Assembly: GCA_963723595.1 (NCBI GenBank)
Contig: CAVRRQ010000003.1
Span: forward strand, 551,964 to 615,963
Reading direction: 5' to 3'
Source of the DNA: RYN-230 sp963723595
GTDB taxonomy: Bacteria; Actinomycetota; Actinomycetes; Streptosporangiales; Streptosporangiaceae
Length of the DNA: 64,000 bases
The stretch's first letter is position 1. Each line of letters starts with the position of its first letter. The notes beneath the pieces are model-generated. The model was not told the origin of the DNA. It did not search any database and saw only the letters and a list, made by a program, of their open reading frames with translations. A program made the position numbers and the translations under genes. This document shows positions 9,069 through 18,198 of this stretch, piece by piece.

Positions 9069-10840
9069 GCAGGCGGCCCCATAACCCGGCGCCCCCCGGG
9101 CGCCCGGGGCCGGTCCGCCGGGACCGTCCCGCCCAAGGGGACCAGCGCCAGCATTCAGGCGGCCAGCGCCCGCCGGTCTGGCCGGACGTGGTCGACACGG
9201 TGATGCTGGCCAAGTTCACCCGGCCGGCCGACGCGCGGCCCACGGGCCCCGGGGAACCTGACGCGGCCCCGGAGGTCCCGGGGGAAAGCACCCGGGTACT
9301 CCGGCTGCCGGGCGGCAAGCACGGCTCGGGCCCGATGCGGTTCACCACGTCGAGCCGCCGCCGGACGTGGGTGAGCCGCGCCGTCCTGTTCGCGATCCTG
9401 TGCGTGCAGGCGGCCCTGACCCTCCGGATGGGCAACACGGCGTTCGAGGACGAGGCCCTGTACCTCTACAGCGGCCACCTGGAGATCGCCCACCTGCTGC
9501 ACGGGACCCCGCTCCAGGGCAGCTACGCCTCGTACTTCTCCGGGGCGCCGGTCCTGTATCCCGTGCTCGGCGCGCTCGCCGACGACGTCGGCGGCCTGGC
9601 CGCCGCCCGGGCCGTCAGCCTGATCGCGATGCTGGGCACCACAGCCCTGCTCTACTCCATGACCCGGCGGCTGTTCAACGAGCGGGTCGGCCTGTGCGCG
9701 GCGGTGATCTTCTCGGTCACCGAGTCGGCCCTCTTCCTCGGCCACCTGGCCACCTACGACGCCCCGTCACTGTTCCTGCTCGCGCTGGCGTCCTGGATCG
9801 TCGTCCGGACCGCGCCGTTCCGCTGGCCCGGGTACCTGCTGGCCGCGCCGCCGATCGCGCTCGCGGTGGCCACCAAGTACGCCGCGGGGCTGTTCGTGCC
9901 GACCATCGTGGTGCTCAGCGCGCTCGCCGCCTGGCCGTACCGCGGGCGCAAGGCGCTGATCGCGCCGCCCGCGCTGACCGCGGCGATCGCCGCGCTGCTC
10001 GGCGGCGCGCTGTACCTGGCCGGCCCGGTCTACCTGGCGGGCATCAGGTTCACCACCACGGCGCGGTTCCAGGGCACCACGGCCACCTCGGTCCTGCTCC
10101 GGGACAGCCTGGTGTGGGGCGGGCTGCCCTTCGCGCTGGCCGTGATCGGCGCCGTCGCGTACACGCTCCGGGCCCGCACCGAGCCCGGGGAGCTGATCGC
10201 CGAGTCCGGGGGCCAGCTGTGGCGGCTCACCCTGGGCGCCGTCCTGACCGGGACCGCGCTCCTGGCGCCCGCGGACCAGATCCACATCCACACCGCGACG
10301 TCGCTGTGGAAGCACATCGGCTTCGGCCTGTTCTTCGCCGCCCCGTTCGCCGGGATCGGGCTGGCCCGCATCGTCGGCGACCATTTCCGCCGGGCCCAGG
10401 TCGGCATCGCGATCTGGGGGGCGGCGCTGGTCATCGGGATGACCCAGGCCAACGACCTGTTCAACGCCTGGCCCGACTCCAGCGGGTTCGTCGCGACGAT
10501 GAGCCGCTACCTCCAGCCCGGCGCGCACTACCTGGTCGAGGTGGACGAGGTACCGATCTATTACCTGCGCAGCCACCGCGACGCGCAGCCCAGCCAGTTC
10601 ACCTCGACCTACTTCATCGGCTACCGCGGCCGGAAGGGCCAGTACCTGACCGGGAACGCCGGCTATATCGCCGCGATCAAGGCGGGCTACTTCCGGGTCG
10701 TCGCCTACAACGGCCAGGTCACCCCGGCCCTGGATAACGTCCTGGCCACCACCCTGCGGGCCGATCCGGACTACCGGCTGGCGGCGACGATCAGCAACGG
10801 GGACCACAGCGTCAACTACTACGTCTGGGTCCGGCGCTAG
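9065..10840 (+). CDS. GT-C fold (GT39/ArnT-like) membrane glycosyltransferase
   Basis: A 591-residue integral membrane protein. The first 105 residues are cytoplasmic and Pro/Gly-rich. About ten to twelve helices follow. The first periplasmic loop has the acidic motif FEDEALYLYSGHLEIAHLL, characteristic of GT-C enzymes that use polyprenyl-phosphate sugars. A C-terminal extracytoplasmic domain ends in ISNGDHSVNYYVWVRR. It is the third gene of the coupled GT2-GH26-GT-C operon, with an ATGA overlap, so it probably decorates the same polymer or its acceptor. The donor sugar is not predictable. Family membership is from the overall pattern and the DE motif; it could also be called ArnT- or PMT-like. 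Confidence 0.78.
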   Translation: MSRRPHNPAPPGRPGPVRRDRPAQGDQRQHSGGQRPPVWPDVVDTVMLAKFTRPADARPTGPGEPDAAPEVPGESTRVLRLPGGKHGSGPMRFTTSSRRRTWVSRAVLFAILCVQAALTLRMGNTAFEDEALYLYSGHLEIAHLLHGTPLQGSYASYFSGAPVLYPVLGALADDVGGLAAARAVSLIAMLGTTALLYSMTRRLFNERVGLCAAVIFSVTESALFLGHLATYDAPSLFLLALASWIVVRTAPFRWPGYLLAAPPIALAVATKYAAGLFVPTIVVLSALAAWPYRGRKALIAPPALTAAIAALLGGALYLAGPVYLAGIRFTTTARFQGTTATSVLLRDSLVWGGLPFALAVIGAVAYTLRARTEPGELIAESGGQLWRLTLGAVLTGTALLAPADQIHIHTATSLWKHIGFGLFFAAPFAGIGLARIVGDHFRRAQVGIAIWGAALVIGMTQANDLFNAWPDSSGFVATMSRYLQPGAHYLVEVDEVPIYYLRSHRDAQPSQFTSTYFIGYRGRKGQYLTGNAGYIAAIKAGYFRVVAYNGQVTPALDNVLATTLRADPDYRLAATISNGDHSVNYYVWVRR

Positions 10841-10855
10841 CTCAGGCCACGTCCC

Positions 10856-12223
10856 TCAGACCAGGGCCGACTCGCTGATGCCGGCCTCGCGCATGATGGC
10901 GGCCAGCATCCGCTGGTGCTCCGGGATCAGCGTGCCCTGGTGCTTGACGGTCAGCTGGGCGGCCCGGGCCAGCACCGGCTGGTCCACGGCGCTGAGGGTC
11001 GCGTCGAGCAGGGCCCAGGACAGCTGGTCCAGGGCCGGGCGCAGCACCGCGGGGTCCTCGGTGCGCTGGCACGCCTCGGCCAGTTCGCGCAGCCGCTGGT
11101 CCAGCTCCGGACCGGGCGTCACGGCCAGCGGGAACGCGTCCACCATGCCGCCCGGCATGGGTTCCGCCGTGGCCGCCTCGAAGGCGCTGAGCAGCGGGCT
11201 CACCTCGCCGGCGGTCAGCGGGTCGTACAGCCCGGGGAACGGGATGGGCTCGTAGCCGCGGTCGTAGCCGCTGATGTAGATCGGTGTCGCGGAACCGGTC
11301 CGGGCCAGCACGCCCAGGGCCACGTCGAGCAGGGTGACCGGCCAGCCCAGGTCGGTGATGGCGTGCACGCGCAGCTCGCCGGGCCGCGCGCCCAGCCCGG
11401 CCGCCAGGCACAGCTGGGCCGATTCGAGCGCGGACTCCCCGTAGAACCCGATCTCCCCGCTGTGCAGCCGGATGACCCCGCCCCGGCACCAGTCGAGCAG
11501 GCGGCCGTGGATGATCGAGTTGTCGACCACGTGGGTGAACCGCGCGGTCGAGTAGGTGGTGCCGCTGCCGGCCGTGGCGGCCGCCGCCACGAGCCACTCG
11601 GCCACCCGCTTGGACGCCGTGTAGACGTCCGGGGAGTAGGGCCGCAGGGCCTTGCCGGTAGACGCGCACACGACCTGCGGGACACCCAGCTCCGCCGCGA
11701 CCGTGACCACGTTCTGGGTGCCGAGCACGTTGGTGCTCAGGGTCCGGTGCACCTCGTGCTCGGCCAGGCCCGGGTCACGCTGGGCGGCGACGTGGAAGAT
11801 CACGTCCGGCCGGACCTCGCTGATCACCGCCGCGAACCGCCACCGGTCCCGGATGTCGGCCTGCAGGTACTCGGCGCCGGGCAGCCGCGGGTACCCGTCC
11901 GTCACCCCCCGGCCCACGCTGATCAGCCGCTTGGGACATCGGAGCTCCACCTGCTGCATCAGCCTGGAGCCGATGCAGCCGGTCCCGCCCACCACGACCA
12001 CGGTCTTGCCGCGCAGCCAGGCGTCCAGCTCGCCATCCGGGAGCGGCAGCGCCCGCTCGCTGATGGCCAGGAACCGCGCGTACTCCTGCTGGGCATCGGG
12101 CTTGGCCTCGAGCAGCGCCCGGGTCAGCTCCTGCAGGCGGGTCAGGGACGCGTCGTCCAGAGTCTCCCGGCCCGGCGGTACCGCCTGACGCATCAACGCA
12201 ACGATTTCGGGCGCACTTAGCAC
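10856..12223 (-). CDS. NAD-dependent epimerase/dehydratase (CapD-like polysaccharide biosynthesis)
   Basis: A 455-residue short-chain dehydrogenase of the nucleotide-sugar type. The N-terminal 70 residues are a helical extension. The Rossmann fold starts at about 71 with VVVVGGTGCIGSRL. ASTGKALRP followed by the catalytic YTASK resembles the CapD/FlaA1 arrangement. The C-terminal 130 residues are helical and not typical of small epimerases. It converges on the GT2-GH26-GT-C operon, so it may supply a modified sugar for the same surface glycan, but the promoter is separate. The substrate is unassigned. Confidence 0.82.
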   Translation of the reverse strand: MLSAPEIVALMRQAVPPGRETLDDASLTRLQELTRALLEAKPDAQQEYARFLAISERALPLPDGELDAWLRGKTVVVVGGTGCIGSRLMQQVELRCPKRLISVGRGVTDGYPRLPGAEYLQADIRDRWRFAAVISEVRPDVIFHVAAQRDPGLAEHEVHRTLSTNVLGTQNVVTVAAELGVPQVVCASTGKALRPYSPDVYTASKRVAEWLVAAAATAGSGTTYSTARFTHVVDNSIIHGRLLDWCRGGVIRLHSGEIGFYGESALESAQLCLAAGLGARPGELRVHAITDLGWPVTLLDVALGVLARTGSATPIYISGYDRGYEPIPFPGLYDPLTAGEVSPLLSAFEAATAEPMPGGMVDAFPLAVTPGPELDQRLRELAEACQRTEDPAVLRPALDQLSWALLDATLSAVDQPVLARAAQLTVKHQGTLIPEHQRMLAAIMREAGISESALV

Positions 12224-12550
12224 CGCTGGCCTCCACTCAGCGTTCCTGGGCTGGTCGCGGGGTATTCGGGGCAGACGCCGGACCGCAGCAGCATGCCAGA
12301 CGTATCGGGGCCACTGCGTACGTAACAGAAATCGTTAGCCAACACGAAACACGCCATCGCCCCCCAACCGTCGACCCGGCCGCCTCCACCACCTCAGGCC
12401 GCCAGGTCACGCACCCCAGGACGACCCACGCGAGCTAGGTGTTTCCTTGCAGTGAGTAATCAGGTGTCTTTAGTGACACACAGGAATAGTACGGCAATAT
12501 GGTCCTTATCGCCCTACTGGGTCATATCGGGCCATGCCGTAAACGGCCGT
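12224..12550. other. Intergenic region upstream of the epimerase gene
   Basis: About 330 bases with no supportable gene. The stretch 12440-12530 is relatively AT-rich (TTTCCTTGCAGTGAGTAATC) and lies beyond the glutathione peroxidase stop. It probably contains the epimerase promoter; no clear operator was seen. Confidence 0.35.
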
Positions 12551-13037
<487 letters not shown>

Positions 13038-13099
13038 GTTACAATTCCTTTACTGTCAGCGGGGAAGATGAGGGCCTGATATACAACACCACGAACACC

Positions 13100-13687
13100 A
13101 TGCGCGCCGGGCTCATGCCCGCCCCGGGACGGGCGAGGTACACGGTGAAACCAGCCCCCGATGCCCAGGACCCGCTCACCCGCCTCGACCACCTGGTCGG
13201 GGCGGCCCCCGAGCCGGAGAACGCGGTCCTGACCGACAACGCGCCGCTCGTGCGCTGGGCCGGCCCGGCGTTCGTTCTGTTCTCGCTGCTCCTGCTGCCG
13301 TGGATCGGGTACATCGCCGTCTCGCTGCCGGCCCGCCAGCTGTCGCCGAACTACGACATCGCCTGGGCCGGGTTCGACGTCTTCCTGCTCGCCGGGCTCG
13401 CGACCACGGCCTACTTCGCGCTGCGCCGGTCGCGGTACCTGACCACCGCGGCCTCGGCGACCGCGACGCTGCTCATCGTGGACGCGTGGTTCGACTGCAT
13501 GACCACCCCCGCGAGCGAGCGCTGGGAGTCGTTCGTGCTGTGTGGCGTGGTGGAACTCCCGCTGGCCGCGGTGTGCCTGTGGCTCAGCTACCACACGCAC
13601 CAGATCGCCGAGCAGCGGATCCGGCTCCTGCTCCGGCGAGCGCCCGCTCGCTGCGGCCGCGGACACCGCCCGCGAACCCGTGCATGA
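13100..13687 (+). CDS. Four-helix membrane protein of unknown function
   Basis: A 195-residue protein with about four hydrophobic helices (around 52-75, 88-108, 115-135 and 148-168) and a basic C-terminus (RIRLLLRRAPARCGRG). The first 50 residues are soluble and acidic. A GTG at 13145 preceded by GGGCGAGG is an equally good start and would give a 180-residue protein. I do not recognise a characterised family. It is transcribed away from the glutathione peroxidase and 60 bases before the DUF1206 gene, with which it may be co-transcribed. Confidence 0.7.
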   Translation: MRAGLMPAPGRARYTVKPAPDAQDPLTRLDHLVGAAPEPENAVLTDNAPLVRWAGPAFVLFSLLLLPWIGYIAVSLPARQLSPNYDIAWAGFDVFLLAGLATTAYFALRRSRYLTTAASATATLLIVDAWFDCMTTPASERWESFVLCGVVELPLAAVCLWLSYHTHQIAEQRIRLLLRRAPARCGRGHRPRTRA

Positions 13688-13747
13688 AGCGCGGACGCCG
13701 GGGCACATGGTGGGCGGTTCTTCCGGTTTCCGAGAGCGGAGACAGTG

Positions 13748-14566
13748 ATGTCGTCATCATCAGCGCGCATGTCCACGAAGGCCCGCCGGGCCACGGACAG
13801 CCGCCCGGCCCAGCTCCTGGCCCGGGCGGGCCTGACCGCCCGCGGCGTGATCTACATCCTCATCGGCATCGTCGCCTTCCTGATCGCGGTCGGCCAGGGC
13901 GGCCACCAGGCTGACCAGCAGGGCGCCCTGCAGCTGCTGGCGGCCCAGCCGTTTGGCCTGGTCCTGCTCTGGCTGCTCGCCATCGGCTTCGTCGGCTACG
14001 CCCTGTGGCGCTTCAGCGAGGCCGCGTTCGGCGTCCCCGGCGAGGGCAACGGCGCGGGCCCGCGGCTCAAGTCGCTGGTGCGGGGGCTGGTCTACGCCAG
14101 CTTCGCGGTGCTCACCTTCAAGGTCATCACGGGCAAGAAGTCCAACCAGGCGGGCCAGGAGAAGGACTTCACCGCCAGCGTCATGCACCACACCGGCGGC
14201 CGCTTCGCGGTCGGGATCGTCGGGCTGATCATCGTGATCGTCGGCCTGGCGCTGGTGGTCGAGGGGGCCAGGCACAAGTTCATGAAGCACCTGCGGACCG
14301 GGGAGATGAGCCCGCAGACCCGGAAGATGGTGAAGCGGCTGGGCACCATCGGGACCATCGCCCGGGGGCTGGTGTTCGCGCTGGCCGGAGTGCTGGTGAT
14401 CGACGCGGCCATCACCTTCAACGCGTCCAAGGCGGGCGGCCTGGACACGTCCCTGCATACCCTGCGCAACGCGCCGTTCGGGGAGTTCCTGCTGATCATC
14501 GCGGCGCTCGGCCTGATCGCGTTCGGCATCTACGGGCTGGCCGAGGCCCGCTGGCGCCGGGTCTGA
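13748..14566 (+). CDS. DUF1206 membrane protein
   Basis: A 272-residue integral membrane protein made of three similar two-helix units, the DUF1206 layout. Each unit opens with an Arg-Gly motif: ARAGLTARGVIYILIGIVAF, then SLVRGLVYASFAVLTF, then TIARGLVFALAGVLVI. ATG 13748 has GGAG seven to ten bases upstream; a GTG three bases earlier is possible. The biochemical role of the family is unknown. It is followed by a strong hairpin terminator. Confidence 0.85.
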   Translation: MSSSSARMSTKARRATDSRPAQLLARAGLTARGVIYILIGIVAFLIAVGQGGHQADQQGALQLLAAQPFGLVLLWLLAIGFVGYALWRFSEAAFGVPGEGNGAGPRLKSLVRGLVYASFAVLTFKVITGKKSNQAGQEKDFTASVMHHTGGRFAVGIVGLIIVIVGLALVVEGARHKFMKHLRTGEMSPQTRKMVKRLGTIGTIARGLVFALAGVLVIDAAITFNASKAGGLDTSLHTLRNAPFGEFLLIIAALGLIAFGIYGLAEARWRRV

Positions 14567-14574
14567 ACCTCACG

Positions 14575-14617
14575 ACGGCAGCCCCGCGGTGACTGCGGTC
14601 ACCGCGGGCTTTGCCGT
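14575..14617 (+). terminator. Hairpin terminator after DUF1206 gene
   Basis: A long inverted repeat: ACGGCA (14575-14580) pairs with TGCCGT (14612-14617), enclosing CCGCGGTGAC-tgcg-GTCACCGCGG. It starts nine bases after the stop codon. A TTT lies in the descending arm; there is no long U tract, as usual in GC-rich actinomycetes. Confidence 0.8.
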
Positions 14618-14720
14618 CCCGGGGACAGCGCCGCCAGGCAGTGCGGGCGTGTCCCGTGGCGCCGGTCAGACCGTTAGATAGAGTTCCGGCTATCGCCACC
14701 GGTAATGAGCAGGAGCGAGC

Positions 14721-15575
14721 GTGACCAACCCATCAGTGGGGCGCTTCCCATTGAATGAGGTCACCGAGGGCGACTGCCGGAAACTGATCGCCGATCTGCC
14801 GGACAATTGCATCGACGTCGCGGTGACGAGCCCGCCGTACTGGGGCCAGCGGATATCCGGCGGCAATGGCGTCGAGGCGGATCCGCGGGCTTACCTCGCC
14901 GAACTCACCGCAATTTTCGGCTCGCTGCTGGCCAAGCTCAAGCCGGATGGCCTGCTGTGGCTGAACGTCGGCGACGCGTACAACACGCCGGTGAACTGGC
15001 GTACCGAGGACCACTCGTACAGCACCCTCGGGCCGGGCCGGGCCGGCCTCGACCCGGCCAACTCCGCTTACGTCAAGCCCAGGTACCGGCGGAAAGCGTT
15101 CCTGGACTCCAGTGAGCCGTGGCTCCGGTACGGGAATCTGCTGGCCCTGCCCTACCGCCTCGTCCTGGCGATGTGCGACGCGGGCTGGCTGCTGCGCGGC
15201 GAGGTGATCTGGCGCAAGCGCAATCCGATGCCGGAAGGAAAATGCCGCCGGCCGCACCGGCAGCACGAGACCATCTACCTGTTCGCCCGCGAGGAGCGGC
15301 ATCCGTTCCGCACCGCTCCCCCGGTCGGCTCCATCTGGGAATTCAGCAACGAAAAGCTGCCGGGGCTGAAGCACTTTTCCCGGTTTCCCGAGGAGCTGCC
15401 GCGCCGGTGTATCCAGGCCTACGGGAGGCTGGGCGGGGACGTTGTCGTCCTCGATCCGTTCAGCGGGTCGGGCACGACCGGCGTGGCGGCCCGCCTGCTC
15501 GGCTGCTCGTACCTCGGGTTCGAGATCGATCATGAGCAGGTCGTGGCGGCCAACGAGCGCCTCGCCCGCATCTGA
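14721..15575 (+). CDS. DNA methyltransferase, beta-type motif order (orphan)
   Basis: Transfers methyl groups from S-adenosylmethionine to an exocyclic amino group of DNA. The catalytic motif TSPPYWGQR is at 36-44, and the AdoMet motif DPFSGSGTTG near 245-254. This IV-before-I order is the beta class; SPPY rather than DPPY is more often seen in N4-cytosine enzymes. The 284-residue length is complete. GTG 14721 has CAGGAGCG upstream. No restriction endonuclease, specificity subunit or Vsr gene is adjacent, so it is an orphan, possibly with an epigenetic or host-protection role. The target sequence cannot be predicted. Confidence 0.88.
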   Translation: MTNPSVGRFPLNEVTEGDCRKLIADLPDNCIDVAVTSPPYWGQRISGGNGVEADPRAYLAELTAIFGSLLAKLKPDGLLWLNVGDAYNTPVNWRTEDHSYSTLGPGRAGLDPANSAYVKPRYRRKAFLDSSEPWLRYGNLLALPYRLVLAMCDAGWLLRGEVIWRKRNPMPEGKCRRPHRQHETIYLFAREERHPFRTAPPVGSIWEFSNEKLPGLKHFSRFPEELPRRCIQAYGRLGGDVVVLDPFSGSGTTGVAARLLGCSYLGFEIDHEQVVAANERLARI

Positions 15576-15579
15576 GGGA

Positions 15580-15607
15580 GGGCCCCCGGGACGTGACCCG
15601 GGGGCCC
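15580..15607. terminator. Bidirectional hairpin terminator
   Basis: A perfect 11-base inverted repeat: GGGCCCCCGGG (15580-15590), loop ACGTGA, CCCGGGGGCCC (15597-15607). It sits between the convergent methyltransferase and symporter genes and can serve both. Confidence 0.85.
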
Positions 15608-15614
15608 CCGCGGG

Positions 15615-17252
15615 CTACGGCGCCGCGCTGACGGTGTTCCGGCCGCCTGCCCCGGCCGCGGGTGACGGCACGGAATCGGTGGTGTAGTCGGCGGGCCTGG
15701 TCTCGTCGTAGCCGTCCGTCAGCCCGGTGGCGCGGAAGATGAGCGTGAGCCCGGTCGCCACGGCCAGGTTGATGATCAGCGCGGCGACCGCGATGTACGT
15801 GGCGTGCCCGAAGATCGGAGCCGTGGACGCGCCGAAGTGCTGCTGGCCGCCCCCGGGCGTCTGGTACGCCTGGATCGTGCCGTACGCCATCCCCACGGCC
15901 CAGCCGATGACCAGCGCGGTGCGATGGAACCAGCGCGTGTACAGGCCGATCACGACGGCCGGGAAGGTCTGCAGGATCCAGATCCCGCCCAGTAGCTGCA
16001 GGTTGATCGAGAACGTCTTGTTCAGCTCGAGCGCGAAGCCCAGCGCGCCGACCTTCATGAAGAGCGAGGCCAGCCGCGCGACCCGCGTCTCCTGGGCCGG
16101 CGTGGCCTGGGGCCGGAAGAACTCTTTGTAGATGTTGCGGGTGAACAGGTTCGCCGCGGCGATCGACATGATGGCCGCTGGGACGAGCGCCCCGATGACG
16201 ATCGCCGCGTAGCCGATCCCCGCGAGCCAGCTGGGGAACATGTGCTGGAGCAGCAGCGGCACGGAGAGCTGCGCGTTGCCGCCCCCCGCCGCGACCCCCG
16301 CGTTCACGGCCGGCGTCGCCCGCGCCATGTAGCCGAGCAGCCCGATCAGGCCCAGCACCAGCGTGTAGGCGGGCAGCATGGCCGCGTTGCGCCTGATCAC
16401 GTCGCGCCCCCGGGCGGCGAACACCCCGGTGGCGGCGTGCGGGTAGATGAACAGGGCCAGCGCGGAGCCCAGCGCGAGCGTGGCGTAGGCCCACTCCCCG
16501 GCGGGCAGCACGACGAGGCTGCCGAACGGCTTGCCGGTCGCCGGGTTGACGGCTGCGAGGTGCGCCGACGCGGCGCCGAAGATGTGCGACCAGCCGCCCA
16601 GCCGGCCCGGGATGTAGATGATCGCGACGATGACCGTCACGTAGATGAGGGTGTCCTTGACGAACGCGATGAGCGCCGGGGCGCGCAGCCCGGCCAGGTA
16701 GGTGTAGGCGGCCAGGATGACGAAGGCGATCACGAGCGGCAAGTTGGCGACGAACGCGTTGCCCGAGCTGGTCCCTATGCCCATGACGGCCAGCACCGAT
16801 TCGATGCCCACGAGCTGCAGCGCGATGTAGGGCATGGTGGCCAGGATCCCGGTCAGCGTGACCGCGAGCCCGAGGCCCTGCGAGCCGTACCGGCCCCGGA
16901 CGAATTCGCCGGGGGTGACGTAGCCCCGGGCCCGGGCGACCGACCAGAGCCGCGGGCCGAAGACGAAGACGATCGGGAAGACCATGATGGTGTACGACAG
17001 CGCGTAGAACCCGGCGGCGCCGACCGCATACACCAGCGCCGGCACGGCGATGAACGTGTACGCGGTGTAAAGGTCACCGCCGAGCAGGAACCAGCTGACA
17101 AACGTCCCGAATCCGCGCCCGCCCAGGCCCCACTCGTTCAGCTGCATCGGGTCCTCTGCCGGGCGCCATCGGGCCGCGGCGAAGCCGATCAGGGTCACGG
17201 CCAGGAACGAGGCGGCCAGGACGGCGAACGACACCGTGTTCACGTGACTCAC
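15615..17252 (-). CDS. Sodium:solute symporter (SSS family, monocarboxylate type)
   Basis: Na+-coupled uptake of a small solute, probably a monocarboxylate by analogy with MctC/ActP-type members that sit next to DUF3311 genes. It has 545 residues and about 13 helices. Typical features are NEWGLGGRGFGTFVSWFLLG near the N-terminus, YVTPGEFVRGRYGSQGLGLA, and MSIAAANLFTRNIYKEF late in the protein. GTG 17252 overlaps the stop of the upstream DUF3311 gene (GTGA) with GGAGGG eight to thirteen bases before, so translation is coupled. A second GTG at 17243 has AGAGGTGA and is possible. Substrate inferred from context only. Confidence 0.87.
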   Translation of the reverse strand: MSHVNTVSFAVLAASFLAVTLIGFAAARWRPAEDPMQLNEWGLGGRGFGTFVSWFLLGGDLYTAYTFIAVPALVYAVGAAGFYALSYTIMVFPIVFVFGPRLWSVARARGYVTPGEFVRGRYGSQGLGLAVTLTGILATMPYIALQLVGIESVLAVMGIGTSSGNAFVANLPLVIAFVILAAYTYLAGLRAPALIAFVKDTLIYVTVIVAIIYIPGRLGGWSHIFGAASAHLAAVNPATGKPFGSLVVLPAGEWAYATLALGSALALFIYPHAATGVFAARGRDVIRRNAAMLPAYTLVLGLIGLLGYMARATPAVNAGVAAGGGNAQLSVPLLLQHMFPSWLAGIGYAAIVIGALVPAAIMSIAAANLFTRNIYKEFFRPQATPAQETRVARLASLFMKVGALGFALELNKTFSINLQLLGGIWILQTFPAVVIGLYTRWFHRTALVIGWAVGMAYGTIQAYQTPGGGQQHFGASTAPIFGHATYIAVAALIINLAVATGLTLIFRATGLTDGYDETRPADYTTDSVPSPAAGAGGRNTVSAAP

Positions 17253-17542
17253 CTCTGCCGCCCTCCGCCATTCCCGGGCCTGCCCTGGACGGGGCCGCCA
17301 TTGATGGGGCCGGGCGCCGGAGCGGGCTTCGTTCGCAGCAGGACGTAGCAGAGCCAGCACGCAATGGCGACCACGGGGACCCAGGCGAGCTGGTACCAGT
17401 AGAAGAAGGGGAAGGCTCCGAGCTTAGGCAGGGAGCGGGCGTAGATCGGCACCACCAGGGCGCCGCCGATGGAGATGAGCAGGAGAATCGTGACGACGCC
17501 CCGCGCGACAGGTCTCCTGTCCGGGGGAGCGGGCTGGGCCAT
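17249..17542 (-). CDS. DUF3311 small membrane protein
   Basis: A 97-residue protein with two helices (about 15-35 and 50-70; VVTILLLISIGGALVVPIYA and FFYWYQLAWVPVVAIACWLC). DUF3311 proteins are commonly encoded immediately before SSS symporters in actinobacteria and are thought to be accessory subunits. Here the stop overlaps the symporter start by four bases. ATG at 17542. The C-terminal tail is Pro/Gly-rich. Confidence 0.85.
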   Translation of the reverse strand: MAQPAPPDRRPVARGVVTILLLISIGGALVVPIYARSLPKLGAFPFFYWYQLAWVPVVAIACWLCYVLLRTKPAPAPGPINGGPVQGRPGNGGGRQR

Positions 17543-17700
17543 GACAACCTTCCAGGGTGGGTGCAGCGCGCCGCGGCCCGGCCCGCTCCCCCGGCCTCAG
17601 CGTGTGAACGTTTGCGTCATGAGGTGGTCCCGGGCTAATCGTGCACCGTAGCCGCCCGGGTAATGGGGTTTTCTGCCGTAAAATGCCTATACCTCTCTGT

Positions 17701-17728
17701 AACCCTCAGTCCTTAACCCTCAGTCCTT
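17701..17728. repeat. Two direct 14-base repeats upstream of a small gene
   Basis: AACCCTCAGTCCTT occurs twice head to tail (17701-17714 and 17715-17728), ending 11 bases before the ATG at 17740. This is where a promoter or operator is expected. It may be a regulator site or simple slippage. Confidence 0.6.
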
Positions 17729-17739
17729 ACGATGGCTGC

Positions 17740-18192
17740 ATGGCCGATGAGGTGACGGCGGTCCCGGGCACGCGCCGGATCGTCGGCAAGGACTGGAGCC
17801 TGCGCGCCGAGCGCATCGAGACGACCGAGCAGACCGGCCATGACTGGTGTGCGCTCGTCGGCATCCGGCGTGGGCTCAACCTGCTCGTCACCTGCACCAA
17901 CCAGGAGCTCAGGGCGGAAGCCTGGGCTGGCGAGCCAGAGCAGAGCGCGGGCGTCGCTGTCATCGACCTGGGTGACGGCGACGTCCGGCTAGCCCGGGTG
18001 CCGTTGTGCTCGTGCGGTGAGCGCGGCTGCGGCAACGCCGGGGTCCAGTTGTACAAATGGCTGGACGGTCAGGAACTGCCCGCGCTGGTCGAGTTGCTCA
18101 GGGAGCTGCCCTGGACCCACACCGTTCCTGACCGGGGCAACGTTCTGCGCGGCCGCGGCCTGGCCGCGATACCGGGGCCGGAGGACGGCTAG
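17740..18192 (+). CDS. Conserved hypothetical protein with Cys cluster
   Basis: A 150-residue soluble protein, start at ATG 17740 (MADEVTAVPGTRRIVGKDWS). An upstream in-frame ATG at 17641 is unlikely because the intervening codons do not look coding. The middle is beta-rich. A Cys-rich motif CSCGERGCGN near 108 could bind zinc. There is no membrane helix or signal. I do not recognise a named family. It ends seven bases from the convergent sulfatase remnant. Confidence 0.6.
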   Translation: MADEVTAVPGTRRIVGKDWSLRAERIETTEQTGHDWCALVGIRRGLNLLVTCTNQELRAEAWAGEPEQSAGVAVIDLGDGDVRLARVPLCSCGERGCGNAGVQLYKWLDGQELPALVELLRELPWTHTVPDRGNVLRGRGLAAIPGPEDG

Positions 18193-18198
18193 TCCCGG

